Source: Acanthochromis polyacanthus (Eukaryota; Chordata; Actinopteri; Pomacentridae). Taken from it: a DNA stretch of 64,000 nt. This document shows, in pieces, positions 36,580 to 54,349 of the stretch. The notes under the pieces were generated by a model. It was not told the origin of the DNA, ran no database searches, and saw only the letters and a program-made list of their open reading frames with translations. How positions within the stretch are numbered: the first letter of the stretch is position 1; each line of letters starts with the position of its first letter. The translations under genes were made by a program, and so were the position numbers. Location: contig NC_067121.1 of assembly GCF_021347895.1 (NCBI RefSeq), forward strand, positions 34,893,974-34,957,973. The letters run 5' to 3'.

Positions 36580-37810
36580 AAACAGGGAGGATACAGGTTT
36601 ATTCAAATGAGTTCTGTGGAAGTCAAACACAAGACGCTGAGCGGTAAACCACACCACAACTATGAATCACGTGTCCTCCAGGTAGCGTGAGATAGTTACA
36701 TAGACCAAAATATGTTTTACCGCATTTTAACCCCAGTACTGTGCGTCAGTGTTTATCTCTGCTCCATAGCAGACAATTGCTATTATAAAATGGGAATTCA
36801 ATATATATTAGTAAGGTACATGTGCACATTAATAATCTAATTTAAACGTATCTTTAAAAGAACGCTCAGTCAAAATGTGTTGACAGCAACAATGAAATTC
36901 AGCACAATCCAAAAAAAGCTGGCAAGTGCTCAGATAGTTTTGTGGTTATTTTACATTCACATCCAGTAAGAAAAAGCAAACAAACAAAAAAACCAATGAT
37001 AACACATCATGAATGCTGCAAAGCTCTATTTAATTTTTAAGGTATCATGTATTTTTATAAAATAGAGGACTTGAAGAAATACTTGAAGAGATATTTTTGC
37101 ACCTTAATATGTAAGAATAGCACATTTTGAACAAAATGCAACTTTCTTATTTTTAATTAATATTACTGTAGTTTATCTACAACAAATTATTCGATAATAC
37201 TACTATGTTTTCATTTTAATTGTCTTACAGCTTGTCTTGGCTCCTTAAAATCAGAATGAGATTTTCACTCATGCATGTCCTGAACATCTGTTTCAATCCA
37301 ATCTTTTCTGTAATTCTGTTTTTGATTATTCTTTCGTCCATTATTTATCTTACAGTCACATTTAGCCAATCCACACTAGACATGTCTGACACATAACAGC
37401 AGTAAGAACACATAACCTGCCTCACAGCTTTCCTCTGCAATACTGTCCATACTATCCATACATTTTTAGAACTTTTACAAATACATTTTTTTTACATAAA
37501 AATAAAATTGATTAGAAATAAAATGCTTACCTCTGTAAAATAAACCATGAGATGTTTGAATGGAAAATCACTAACAACCGCAAAACTGTGTATACAGCAT
37601 GTAAATGAGTGCAGGGCAGTTTTTCCTTTTTTCTCCTCCCATTAATGATTTTATACCACTTTTCATTTATCTTGTGACCAGCTACAAAAATCAAAAACAG
37701 CAATTAACATTGAATGTGGATGCAAAACCTTCACTTATAATGGAATACTTTTAGTACTATGCTTTCGGTGAACAAGCTGAGGACTCCTTCGACCACAGAA
37801 GCAAGCATTA
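36580..37810. other. AT-rich intergenic sequence
   Basis: No recognisable feature up to the truncated Tc1 copy. Confidence 0.5.
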
Positions 37811-38012
37811 CAAACAAAAGTAACAATAAATAAAAATTTATTGAAAATTAAATAATCAAAAACAGCCATTACTTTTGAATTGTTGATTAACATAATTATT
37901 TAAAAAACAAACTAATGAAACAGGCCTGGACAAAAATGATGGTACCTCTATAAAAGATTGAAAACTATTTGACCAGAGTGACATGATTAACTCAGGTGTG
38001 TCATTTAATTGA

Positions 38013-39149
<1,137 letters not shown>

Positions 39150-39157
39150 ATTATGGG

Positions 39158-39369
39158 TACCATCATTTTTGTCCAGCCCTATTTCATTAGTTTGTTTTTT
39201 TTAAATAATTATGTTAATCAACAATTCAAAAGTGATGGCTGATTTTGATTATTTAATTTTCAATAAATTTTTATTTATTGTTACTTTTGTGAGTTTCAAG
39301 TGATTTCAGTGAGAATTGTGGGTTTTTCCTTCTTTAACTGAGGGGTACCAACAATTTTGTCCACGTGTG
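39158..39369 (-). repeat. Tc1 copy 2, right terminal inverted repeat (intact)
   Basis: Begins GGTACCATCATTTTTGTCCA (inner repeat) and ends with the outer repeat and CCACGTGTG before TA. It differs from the copy 1 left end by few bases. Confidence 0.9.
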
Positions 39370-39689
39370 TATGTACTATAATTATATTTCATCTTCCGTT
39401 TTTACAGCCTCTACAAACTTGCTGTTTTTCACACTATTCTGCACATGAACCCACATCAACCACCAATGTTCCACCATGCTGTATGTATCCTCCAACAACT
39501 TACTGACAATGTGCTACTCTTTACACTGTTTTTCAACCATACCACATTTATTTTCCTAATCTAGTGTATTTTTATTTTTATCCTAGTCTTTATAATTTGT
39601 TCTCATACTTGTCCTCTATCTGCTCTGTTTGAACACAGACTGCAGTTCAGCTCAACAGTTCCAGATTTTGTACTTTTCTACTAGAATTT

Positions 39690-39788
39690 AATAATACATT
39701 TTATTTGTAAGGTCCTTTTGTGACATTCACTTCGCTCACTTTGCAGGAAAAACAAATACAACAGAACAGATAAAAAACATACAAAAAG

Positions 39789-39793
<5 letters not shown>
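39690..39793 (-). repeat. LINE 3' UTR fragment
   Basis: TACATTTTATTTGTAAGG, ACAGATAAAAAACATACAAA and AAGATTGAA match the UTR of the LINE at 35030-35640 in the same orientation. No coding part is present. Confidence 0.65.

Positions 39794-39831
<38 letters not shown>
39794..39831. repeat. (AT)n microsatellite
   Basis: A 38-bp alternating AT tract directly after the LINE tail fragment. Confidence 0.95.
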
Positions 39832-39834
<3 letters not shown>

Positions 39835-39849
39835 AAAGCTTACATCTGG

Positions 39850-42800
39850 TTAATTTTCCTGATGGAACCGTAAAGTACAAGTTGAAAATTTGATGATTCT
39901 TTCTTGATAAATGGCAACTGCAATAAAAAAGAAATCCCTTTTAAACAGACGAGCAGGTTTGGGACTAATAAGGTGAACCAAAGCATTGGCTCTTCATAAG
40001 GACCCTTTATGTAACTGTGCTTGTTTACTGACACTCCAGGACAATGCTGTTTTGCGTGTTTTCATTTGACAGCTCAAAAATCCGATTTGACTATCAAGAC
40101 TTATCATGACAAAATGCCAAGAGGTAGCTGACTATGACATCTTGGCTGTCATTTTTATTTCGGTCTGTAGATAAACAATTATCATTACATCTTTGTTTTG
40201 TTTTTGTTTTGTCTTAGTGACACACACACAATGCAATTTTTTAAATCCCTTTTTATTGCTTTTCAACACTGTGGTCAGTTTAATCAGCCTTTTTTTACGA
40301 TGTCAAAGTGAAAACAGATTTCTATGAGGTAATGTAAATTAATTACAAATATGAAATGCAACATAAGTGAGTGCATAAGTATTCACCTTCAAGTCAGTAT
40401 TTATTTGAAGACTAAACAGGAACTAAATAATTTATCCTTTGTCAGATCAAGTTGAAGATATGATCTCCGATGCGGCAGCTTTCTTGCTTACCACCCGAAC
40501 TTCTTTGTTAGTCTCAGTGTGGTAAATATTTCCCACACACTTCAGTCTCCACCGTTCACCTCAACCATGGAGGTGGGATATAAAGGGGAAAACCCCTTAG
40601 AATCCCTGCTTTCTGTGTGGCCTGTGAACCCCAGCTCAGAAGGGCCGCAAACATTCTGCCAACAGCCTCATGAGACCAAAATAAAGTCAGTTTTTCTTCT
40701 CAGATGAAAGTTAACTCAACAGAAGACTAAAAAAAATCCAACATGTCTGGAGAAACCCTCTGGTTCCCTTAAGCCCTCTACAGTTTTTCTTTTCCTGCAT
40801 TGTATGAATGCAGACTGTATGAGACCAGAAGTGGCCACACTAGACCACTAACTAGCCCCCACTGACCCTCTTATAATAATCCGGGCCTAACTGATTGAGA
40901 CAAGCCAAAGTGGTGGAAGGAGACTGGATCCCCCGTTGGAGCTACTGTGGCTGTGAGCTTCCTCCACTGGAGGAAATGCTGCCCCTCGGGAGACTAAAGC
41001 ACCATTAGCATGAAGACGGAAACTGAGCTGCTTCGTCTTCCCAACTTCCCACTGGGGCGGAAATAGCACACATAGAGTCTGGAAATCAGAGAGATAGGAG
41101 GATAGAATGAATGGGTAAAGGAACTGTGGGACTGAATCATTTGTGGTTTGAAACAATTTGCTAAAACCCACTGAGCTTCAGAACTCAGCACCTAACGATA
41201 GTCGTTTTAGTCAGTTACAAAAACTGTAGAACAGAAATGCTAGAGATATGCTTTAAAGCACTGTCATTATTTTGTTTTTTGGCCATCAGAGACAATTGTT
41301 TTTTCATAGAATACAAGCTGATATATAATTTTCAGATTTCAGAACCCAGATGTCCATATTCACATGAATTTCAAAAATCCTGTCTTGGTTGATCACGACT
41401 AGAAATTTGCAAAACATTCAGTAGCCCTTTCCACATTCTCCAGGCTAAAGTTGAAATCATCTAAACAGGACAAAGCTGAGTTAAGACCAGGACCAGCACA
41501 TGACACACTTATGATAAAATCTGGAACATGCAAACCACTGTGTCACTAAATCAATGCTCTGACATGAGTAGCCAAAATAAATCTTTATGGGTGAGAAGAG
41601 ATGTCTGTTTGGCAAGGAAATAGATCGATATCATTGACTAACTAGCATCCGTATTGTACCTATCTACACAGTGTTTTTTCAGTGCTATTGGGGGAAAATG
41701 CTCCTTTAATGCTCTTATTTCTTGAAATCCATCATAGTGATTTTGACCGACGTTGTGCTTAGGATGTAGCATCGTTGCTCCTGCAAAGCAGTGACGGGAA
41801 ATGTTCGGGTGGAACATTTCAATCCTTATTGCAAGACCTAGATCTTTGGTCAAACTTGACATTTTCAATGTGTTGGTTGCTGTTTACAGGTTTGTGTTGC
41901 TGTGTCCCATAGTGAGGGGCTCCAGAATCCTGTGTTAAATGCATAGCGGGAATGGCAGGCTCATACCTGCAGCCTACATCAAGTAGGTCAGTTCATTTAC
42001 ACTTAGCTTACTTCTCTTTTTGCATAATTTCTGAAAGTCTTTAAGTGTTCACCTCATCCCAGCCATGTTACTAAGTGCTGCATTGAAACATTTTACACAC
42101 CTGTGTGTTTTGTTTTGGATGCTGTTATACAGTTTAACTGTTTGAGCAAAAATTTAAAGTTGAAAATTAGTCAAACGGGAAGTTTAACATCCAAACACAA
42201 TCACAATGGTGAATAAAACAGGCATGGCACAGACAATTTGATCATATCCTGAGTCTTCTTTGCGTGAGAAAGATACAAGACCGAGTACAAACCTGGTCGA
42301 TTCTGAGACAAGAGCGAGGCCATCAGAAAAACATCTCACTTGATCTCAAGTAATCAAGTACTACAACACTACCCAGGGTGTCAGATTAGCTTTGTGTTTG
42401 TGATATAATATAAATAGATAGCATGTTTGACACTCAGATGACCTATCATTTAGTCTCTTCTTGGGTTCATAAAGCTGCAGCCACAAGTGTTTATCTTTGA
42501 GATCAATCAGTCAAACTTTCTTTGTACAGAATGTTCTATACTGTATTCCCGTTGAGCCTTTAGGCTGTTGTTCAGACCTGACAGTCTTCAGGAACAGACC
42601 CTGAATCATTAACCAGTCGGAGATGCAAAGAACACCTGTGACTAACTGAGAAACTGCTGCAGCACGTTCAAGTGACGAAGTACAAACAGAGAGAAACTCT
42701 TCTCACTTTCTGAACCATTATTGATAGAAAAGCGTCCAAGTGCTGCATTAGCTCATGTACTCCTCCACAAATTGCGGAAAAATTTGCCAAACCCTTTTAT

Positions 42801-43430
42801 GATACATTATCTCCGCTGCTGTTATGGCTCAACATTTAAACACACAATGCGTAATGTCAAACAAGTTCTGGATGAAGTTTGAATGCTATCTGCTAAAAAA
42901 AACACAAGAGGAAATATGAGTTGGGACCACAAGTCAATACTGATTATAGACTGATTAGTGACGCACCTGCAGAATGTGAAAAGCAAAGCAAATAACGGTA
43001 ACTGAGTCCTGTTGGCATGTATACACACAGCTACGTGAGGAAAACTGCGTGCGGTCAGCAAATTAGAGCATTCGTAGACACAAAAGCTACCTTGATATTG
43101 CTTCATTATCTATTTTCAGGAAGATGTACACAAATTTAGTAATCTACTAATACGAATACATGCTACAGGAAGTCGGGCTCTTCTAAATCTATGGGGTCAA
43201 GACAGTCTTTTTTGACAACCATATTTCTGTTATAAAATATTTTGTGACCATTGCGTTCGAAGTCATTTTACATTATTTCCATGTTTACAGACGAACCGTG
43301 AGGTGAAACAGCTCGGTATCCCCACTGTGAACATCTGACTCAAGCAAACGGTAACATGCAGACAATCAATCGATGAATACATTTGTGAAAATAGTACGTG
43401 TTTTTTAAACCCATGTACAACTAGGTTTAA
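39850..43430. other. Intergenic sequence, nothing recognised
   Basis: Only short reading frames without domains, the longest 94 codons on the minus strand. No TIR or LTR structure was noticed. Confidence 0.45.
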
Positions 43431-43432
43431 CT

Positions 43433-43595
43433 ATCCATCCATCCGTTATCTATGCACCGCTTTATCCTCATATTGGGATGACGTGTAAGCACCCGGAGAA
43501 AACACACTCATGCACAGAGAGAACATGCAAACTCCAGGCCGGGAGGAGAACCTGGGGAGGCGACAGTGCTTACCACCGAGCCATTGTGCCGCCCA
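43433..43595 (-). mobile_element. SINE, minus strand, internally deleted
   Basis: On the minus strand it has a tRNA-like head (GGCTCGGTGGTAAGCACTG), then GTTTGCATGTTCTC and TTTTCTCCGGGTGC, and the tail GATAAAGCGGTGCATAGATA. About 140 bp of the middle present in the copy at 29790-30120 are missing. Confidence 0.8.
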
Positions 43596-43599
43596 AGGT

Positions 43600-47700
<4,101 letters not shown>

Positions 47701-47703
47701 GTA

Positions 47704-47812
47704 CATCCATCCATTCTCTATACACCGCTTTATCCTCACTAGGGTCGCGGGGGTGCTGGAGCCTATTCCAGCTGACTCGGGCGAAGGCCGGGGACACCCT
47801 GGACAGGTTCCC
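47704..47812 (-). repeat. SINE 3' fragment, minus strand
   Basis: CATCCATCCATTCTC, CCGCTTTATCCTC and GGGACACCCTGGACAGG are the reverse complement of the SINE 3' half at 29790-30120. Confidence 0.85.
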
Positions 47813-47949
47813 CAGGTATAGCTAAAACAAAATAAAGACAGTATTAAACTAATTGTTGTGTCCAGTCAACCTACTGATAGCAGAATTTTCTTGTAGTCTT
47901 CCTCCTTGTTTGTCAGTCATCCAGGTCACGGTGATTCTCAGTGTCTCAA

Positions 47950-48370
47950 CTGGCCTTTTCTTTTTTGTTCCTGAACAGATTTTACCTTTTACCCTGGAGG
48001 CTTTTCTCAGTTCTAACTGTCTGTATGTAGCTGGTGTGTCTGAGAAACTTCAAAGGATTGTCTCCAAACGAAACATCCCGGTGCAGTTCAGACCAAGTAG
48101 CACTCTTAGACAGAAACTAGTTCATCCTAAAGATGAAACACCCAAAACCTTGTCCAATCCACGAGGAGTCCACAGTCCTGTATAAAGACTGAGACTAAAC
48201 TACCACTCCACAAATGCATTGCCCAACACAGGAGAGCAGTCTCAGCAGTCTACCTGCACCTGAGGAATTAGGAACACTCCTCTGAGAATGGCAATGTGCA
48301 CATTCTGGATGGAGAAGATCAATGGTTTGAAAGAAAAGAGAAGGAAACCATCTATGGGAAGAGTCTATGA
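47950..48370 (+). pseudogene. Penelope-like retroelement C-terminal (GIY-YIG) remnant
   Basis: The plus-strand frame gives GVSEKLQRIVSKRNIPVQF, then RPSSTLRQKLVHPKDETPKT, the connector upstream of the GIY-YIG endonuclease in fish Penelope-like elements. After a stop and a short gap another frame continues TETKLPLHKCIAQHRRAVSA, then VYLHLRN, a TAG, and NGNVHILDGEDQWFERKEKE. Together these cover the C-terminal endonuclease region, with the GIY-YIG segment itself lost between the two pieces. No reverse transcriptase core is present, so the fragment is inactive. Confidence 0.65.
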
Positions 48371-48554
48371 CTTACCAGGTACTTATAATGCAGTCCTAAG
48401 ATCCGTCTCCAGACAGTCTTACTGCCAATAATGGCCAGATTAGAATGAGTCTTTCATTGGTAACAGGACATGCACCATGTGGTCTAGGGTGATGATACAT
48501 GCAATACCTGGGACGCCTCACCAGTGACTTAGAATTTGGAGTAAATGATCGTAG

Positions 48555-48640
48555 CTGTTTCGGTGCACAGTGCATTTCACTGTGCATTATATGATGTATA
48601 ATTGCATTTGTGATAAATAAAGGTCTTGAATCTTGGGGTG
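48555..48640 (+). repeat. LINE-like 3' tail
   Basis: GTGCATTTCACTGTGCATTA, then AATAAAGGTCTTGAATC, is a usual 3' end of fish L2-type elements. Related to the tail at 2220-2252. Confidence 0.45.
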
Positions 48641-49269
48641 AAAGTGAAACATCTGCAAAAAACAAAAAGAGAAGTCCAGTTACTTTCTTTTAAAGCATTC
48701 AGAGTATACTTACAACACCTTAAGAAAAGTCAAATGAGGTGAGCTGCTTTGTGTGATTGGGGAAAGACCCATAAAAGCATCATTACTCCATCTTCAAAAA
48801 CATCAGGCCAATTCAGGTCTTCAGTCGATTTGGAGGTATTGCGTAACATACGATGCTGTCATGTGAAATTAAACTAAGACACAATGGGGCGTTCAACTGA
48901 GTTCTTGCTTGTTGTAGCTTAAAATATGCTGAACGCCTACCAAGCTGCTCTGAAAATAGAGTTGGGGAACATTTGAGGACATTGGGATTTGGTATGATAG
49001 AGTTGGCACATGGCTTCAGTTCAGGCATGTCTCCTGTAATTCAGTTATGCAACATCAGCACACTCTGTACTGGATCCTATTCAAATTATTGTCTCCTCTG
49101 GCTGTCAGAAATCTTGTGTTGCCTTTTAGACTGCACTGACTAGATGGGTGTAAAATCTGATTTCTAGATTTATGTAACAGCGATATGAATATCATTGTCA
49201 AAACAAAGATTTAAAAATCACGAACACAGTATTTTAAAGCGTTTCGTCGGTACTGAAACACTGAACATA

Positions 49270-49732
49270 CGAGGGGCGTTCAATAAGTAATGCCCCTGAC
49301 CCACTTCCAGTTGTCTGATCTAGCTGAAATTTTGCAAGTGCAATGATTTATATCTCTATGGGTTATGTGACAAATTACAGCTGTACACTAATTATGGTTT
49401 CTGATTTATACATCTTTGAACTGAGTCAGGTGTGAAATTGAGCCTATTGAGTGTCGTGCAGTTATCCAGTTTTTGTATTTGAAAGGACGCACACCACAGA
49501 TAACCTTTGATGAAATGAAAGAAACTTATGGTGATGATGCCCCATCATATGACCTTGTAAAACACTGGCATCGTGAATTCAAACATGGTTGGATCTCTGT
49601 GGAAACAGCTCCCAGACCTGGTCGCCCCTGGTCACATAACCCATAGAGATATAAATCATTGCACATGAAAAATTTCAGCTACATCAGACAACTGGAAGTG
49701 GGTCAGGGGCATTACTTATTGAACGCCCCTCG
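49270..49732 (+). mobile_element. Mariner deletion derivative with ~103-bp TIRs
   Basis: A 463-bp element flanked by TA (49268-49269 and 49733-49734). The ends begin CGAGGGGCGTTCAATAAGTA and its reverse complement, and the inverted repeats run about 103 bp (49270-49372 and 49630-49732) with few mismatches. The interior is the first part of a mariner-type transposase gene joined directly to the right TIR. The long TIRs and internal deletion make this MITE-like, mobilisable only in trans. Confidence 0.9.
49434..49646 (+). pseudogene. Mariner transposase N-terminal fragment
   Basis: An open stretch of 70 codons reads EIEPIECRAVIQFLYLKGRT, then ITFDEMKETYGDDAPSYDLV, then KHWHREFKHG and APRPGRP. 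This is the helix-turn-helix domain of the SETMAR/Mos1-like mariner group, ending at the linker PRPGRP. No ATG is in frame because a TGA precedes it. The frame ends at TAG inside the right TIR, so the whole catalytic domain is deleted. Confidence 0.85.
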
Positions 49733-49739
49733 TACTTTT

Positions 49740-52700
49740 ATTCCCATTTTTTCTTTATAAACCAATATGTTTTGCTTCCCCCCGACAATTTGACCAGTTT
49801 CAAAGATGAAATATTTTCCTCTGGTGTCCCGACACCTATGTGATCATTTTCTAGGGTGTAGTTTGTGGTTGTGTGTTGTTATTCGGTGCAACTATAAAGT
49901 GCATCCTCCAATATAATACATACATGAATGAATAAGTGATACGGCTTCTAAGGGATTGTTCGACAAATGCCTATAAACACAAATAAAGTTGAAAGATGCG
50001 TTCCTTCCTTAAAGATAGCATTAGATTTCTCTTTTTCTTGCCTTTTCTCTCCCTCACACACACAAACTCACTCTCCCTCCCCTTTCATATGTCTCTCCCC
50101 CTCTCAGTTCTCAGTATCAGCAGGCTTGATCATAACATTTCACTCACATCTATCTTCTGTAAGGGGATCCACGCACACACACACAAATACGAGCGCGGCT
50201 TTTGTTACAAGCGCAACCCGATGGAGCTTATCTTGAAGAAGGACAAGCATTATGGAGCCCCCCCACCCCACCGCAGTGTGTGTGTTTGAATGTACCTATG
50301 TGTGTGTGATGCGCATTGTGGAGGAACAAGTGTGTGATCAAAGCCAACAGGTCTGTCTTCGCCGGAGGTCACAGGAGGTGACAGACAGAGCTGCAGACGC
50401 ACAGAGGAAACGTTCAGGCAATGCATGACCGTGACTCTCCTGCAAAAGGTTCCTAGAGAGAATTCATTTTGTTGGTTTTTGAAGTTTAGCAGAAAAGGGA
50501 TGTGCAGGTGTCTTCATAATGTTTGGTTGGGCAAGAAAATAAATTTTAAAAAGAACATCTAAGCGTGTGTTTCTATGCAATGTGCCAAATTCTTAGTGAC
50601 TCATCCTGCAAGAATCCCTTTACCTTCCTTGTTTGACTCTCTTTTACAAAGTACTGCACGGTGGTGAATGTCAGGTTGGTTAAACCTGTCCATCAGAGTT
50701 GCCCTTTATCCATGGTAGAACCTTAATCAAAAGGATTAAAACCTGTTTGAGAATGCAGGAACTTTGAACTAAAAGAATCTATATCTTGATACTTGTGTTT
50801 GGTTCCTGGTACATGTTTCTTCCATCTAAAATGACCTGCAGTGCTTTAAAAAGGAACTGGAAAGTTTGCAGAGCTGAGCTCCACTGATTAACCAAACAAC
50901 GAAGACTTTGCACCGCATTCATTGAGACTGCAATTAACAAACGGTTGTCGCCAACACAAATATTAAACTTGTTCTTGACTCCCACTTTCCAATTTTGCAC
51001 ATTTACTTTCTGACCTCTTTTCGAGCAGCATTAAGTCGCACAATAGAAAACACAAAAGAACGTGTTGTGCCAGTTCTGCTGCGTTATTTCAAGCAAAATT
51101 TACATCTCAAACAAAAACCTTTGTCATTTATCGGTTATCTGTTTAATAACATATTACACAGATAAGGTTTTGTTTGAGATCTAATTTTGCTAGCAAAAAT
51201 GCAATTGGTTATCTGTCTAATATTTTAATCTACATGTTTGTGAGATGCAATGGAAACCAGAATGCACTGAAGGAATTATAAGACTGCTGAGTGGCTTTCC
51301 AGACAGATAAGATCCCATTAATTTGAGCATCACAGTCGGTACGAGGGGCACTAATGCAGATCGCTCCAATAAATGAACAAAAACAGCATGTAGAATCATT
51401 TAGCAACAAATCTGAACTCAGTTCAACTTTTCAATAATGCAATATCATCTCGTAAAGATACTACACTGGCACATTCCTTGTAGATTAAACTGTAACACAA
51501 CAAAACTATTACTGACTGAGAACTGTCCAGAGCAGCAAAATCTTTTTCTGTAATTAAGTCTTTTCTTGTAATGTTTTTTTCATTTATTTCATTGCATTTA
51601 TTTGAAAAAGGAAAATGTTCATTCATCGACATTCAGATAAATGTTACTGAGCTCACCTAAAGTCTCATTCTAATCTGCAGTCTGTTGTCTGATGCTGTTC
51701 TTGATTTGCTTCCAGTCTCAGATCTATTACTCAAAATGGAACCCTGCATTGTATCACATTGTGTCAGTGGCGCCTGAAACAACAAATAGAAAACCTGGCA
51801 GTCATGTCCACCTGATGCAGTGACTGGATAAATGTGTGGAGGTGTGAACACGAAACAGGGTCACGCTCTTTTTATTCCTGTCTGCAAATGTGGCCATTTA
51901 GGAAAACATTTAGAGCTTTAGAAATGTTGGTCAGTATCTATAAAAGGAGATTTGTGGCAAAATAATCAAAGATAATGCAAATAACTATTTTAGAGAAAAT
52001 TAAGTTCAATGGAGGAAAAAATATCATCAGAAAGTAACACTTATAATGAAGAAATAAGCTGGTCTTTTACTTTGTTATTAAGTTTTTTGTGTCTTTTGTT
52101 TACAGTTCCTGCTCCTTCTTTCACCTTTGTCACCTGACATTTTGTCACCTCCAGCTTTCCTTCAGAGTGATCATCCAGATTCTTTCGATTAGATTAGATT
52201 AGATTGCAGAAGAAATGCAGTTTACCAAAATTGCAAAAGAAGCACTAAAAATGGCAGCCCAGTGTAACATGCTTCAGTGAAATAGTTTTAAGGGAAGAAT
52301 GCATGTGCTAAAATATATACAGCATGTGCCAAATCAGTGCATGTAACTTGTATAGCATATGCAGTTTAGGTATACAGACTATGATAAAGTATTATTGAAG
52401 AAAGGTTTACATCTGAACTTTAGTTAGGTAGAACAAACAAGAGAGCTGGCAGTCGGATCAGTGTAAGAAGCAGTAAACAAAAGGCCATGTCACAAAAGAA
52501 AAAATCCAAATAATTAATTTGCAAGATATACATTATTCAATTTAACTCTTGAGATAATTTTTTTGGTAACTCTGTCTTGCTTTTGTTTGAAATTTAAGAA
52601 GTTTTGTGTAATTATGTGGCGCAAATCTGACTGAAGAGATGCCACATAGTGTGACCTCATTCATTCCAAGCATTCTTAACCTTTTAGTTCCTCATTTAGT

Positions 52701-54120
52701 TCCTGAGTTTAGTTTGGAGCTCTTTAATTTCCTAGACTGTCTGGTTTAAAAGGGTCAAATGGCTTCTCTGCACACATTCACTTCTCTCAGAGGCTCTTGC
52801 ACCTTTACCAAGTACAAGACTTTTCACAAAAATTGTGGAACTTTAGCCTGAAACTTACATTTATACACAAGCTGCCCTCTTTCCTCATTTACACCCTTTA
52901 TTTAAATAAGCCACGACTGCTGGAATTTGAAGCTCTGTTCTCACGTTTGCAACATCCTCATGCCTCTTTCATATCCTCAGGTAGGAACATTGCTCAGGCA
53001 GAAAGAATCCCTGCATTAAGGCTGACATTTCCTGATTACAATCATTTCAAGCATGCATGTCAATACAGTTTATTACCTGGCATTTCATCCCCCCACTTAC
53101 ACACACTTCCATCACACCACGTCAGTTCTGCTCAGCTCCTCGACATGTCAGTTCCACACAATCAGTCACAATAGGCGATGTTGCATGAACAGCATGTCTG
53201 TAAAGGTCACATCACTGACTGAAAATAAACACCTCCTCTGATCTGAACTTTAAAGAAAGAAAAAGAAACTGACGATGATGCCGTCACTTAAATCAAAGAG
53301 AGGATTATCGTCATTTTTAATGCAACTTAAACATTAAAACCATCTAATCACAGCAGGAACTAGAATACCCGTTTCTAAAACCGTATCTATTATCCAAGAG
53401 GACAAAAGCTATTGTTTCCCACAATGCACAAGTCTTTCCTACGTACAGAGACGATCCCTGTGAAAGCTCAGGCTGGTCGTATCAAATACACGGTTAACAC
53501 TGCATGTCAAACCCTCGGTCATTGGATCCAATGGATAAATCACTAAATCACGCCACAATAGCCGCGGACTCGTCTCTTTCACACAGGCCACATGAAAAGG
53601 GAAGGGGAGAAAGAGGGAAGTCTGACTTCCATGGCCAGACAAAAGGCTCAGGAACAGCACTGCCTCAGGACAAAATCATATGACACTGGCGCACAGGAAA
53701 TCACCCAAATTGTCCATTGTCTGGGACAACATCAAAATCCCTCTGCCTCTGCACAGGCACTGAAACCTGGGGAGGGAGAGGACAGAGGGAAGATGGATAG
53801 GAGAGGGGCGAAAAGTAGAAAGTGAGCAGTGGAAGGATGGAGGACTTTATCTGGTGTTTTTATACCACGTTTTTTTTGGAGGGTAATAAATTAGAAACTA
53901 CTGGAGCTGCTGGTGACAGGACACCTGTTTGTATTGCCAGATTGTGTCTGTCAGTGTCACTCTGCGTTTTAAGGATGACTAAATAATAACAAAATGACTC
54001 CAAAAATAAATACTTTTCTAATGCGTGTCTGTGCAGGTGGATCCTAAAGACAGAGATTTATAACAGCTTAGTTTGCATCTTAAAACCATTAAATACAAGA
54101 TTAATAATTTAAAAGCAAAT
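49740..54120. other. Intergenic sequence, nothing recognised
   Basis: A short (ATTAG)n-type word lies at about 52188-52206. A plus-strand frame of 125 codons (52797-53174) lacks any domain. The 53400-53800 stretch is somewhat richer in GC with no supported gene. Confidence 0.4.
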
Positions 54121-54129
54121 AACTAGAAA

Positions 54130-54330
54130 GAAATTGCAGGATTTATTTAAATATTATTTATATAGCACCAATTTACAAGTCATCTCATAGCACGTCACAT
54201 AGTAAGCATAAAGACCGTGTGAATTTTAATCAGAGAATCCAACAATCCTAAGTCGCCTTTTGGATTTCTGATGATCAACCAGTCAGTGATGGTGAGAAGG
54301 AACCAAAACCTTTTGAAAAACAGGGATGGA
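54130..54330 (-). repeat. Non-LTR retrotransposon 3' end, minus strand
   Basis: TTATTTATATAGCACCAATT, TCATCTCATAGCACGTCACA and ATCCAACAATCC form a diverged relative of the LINE tails at 2641-2892 and 8815-9075. Confidence 0.45.
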
Positions 54331-54349
54331 AAAAAATTATTTCATTGCT

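Noticed and set aside
52797..53174. 125-codon plus-strand frame as a gene
   Set aside because: No ATG context, domain or splice support; low-complexity His/Ser/Leu composition typical of chance frames.
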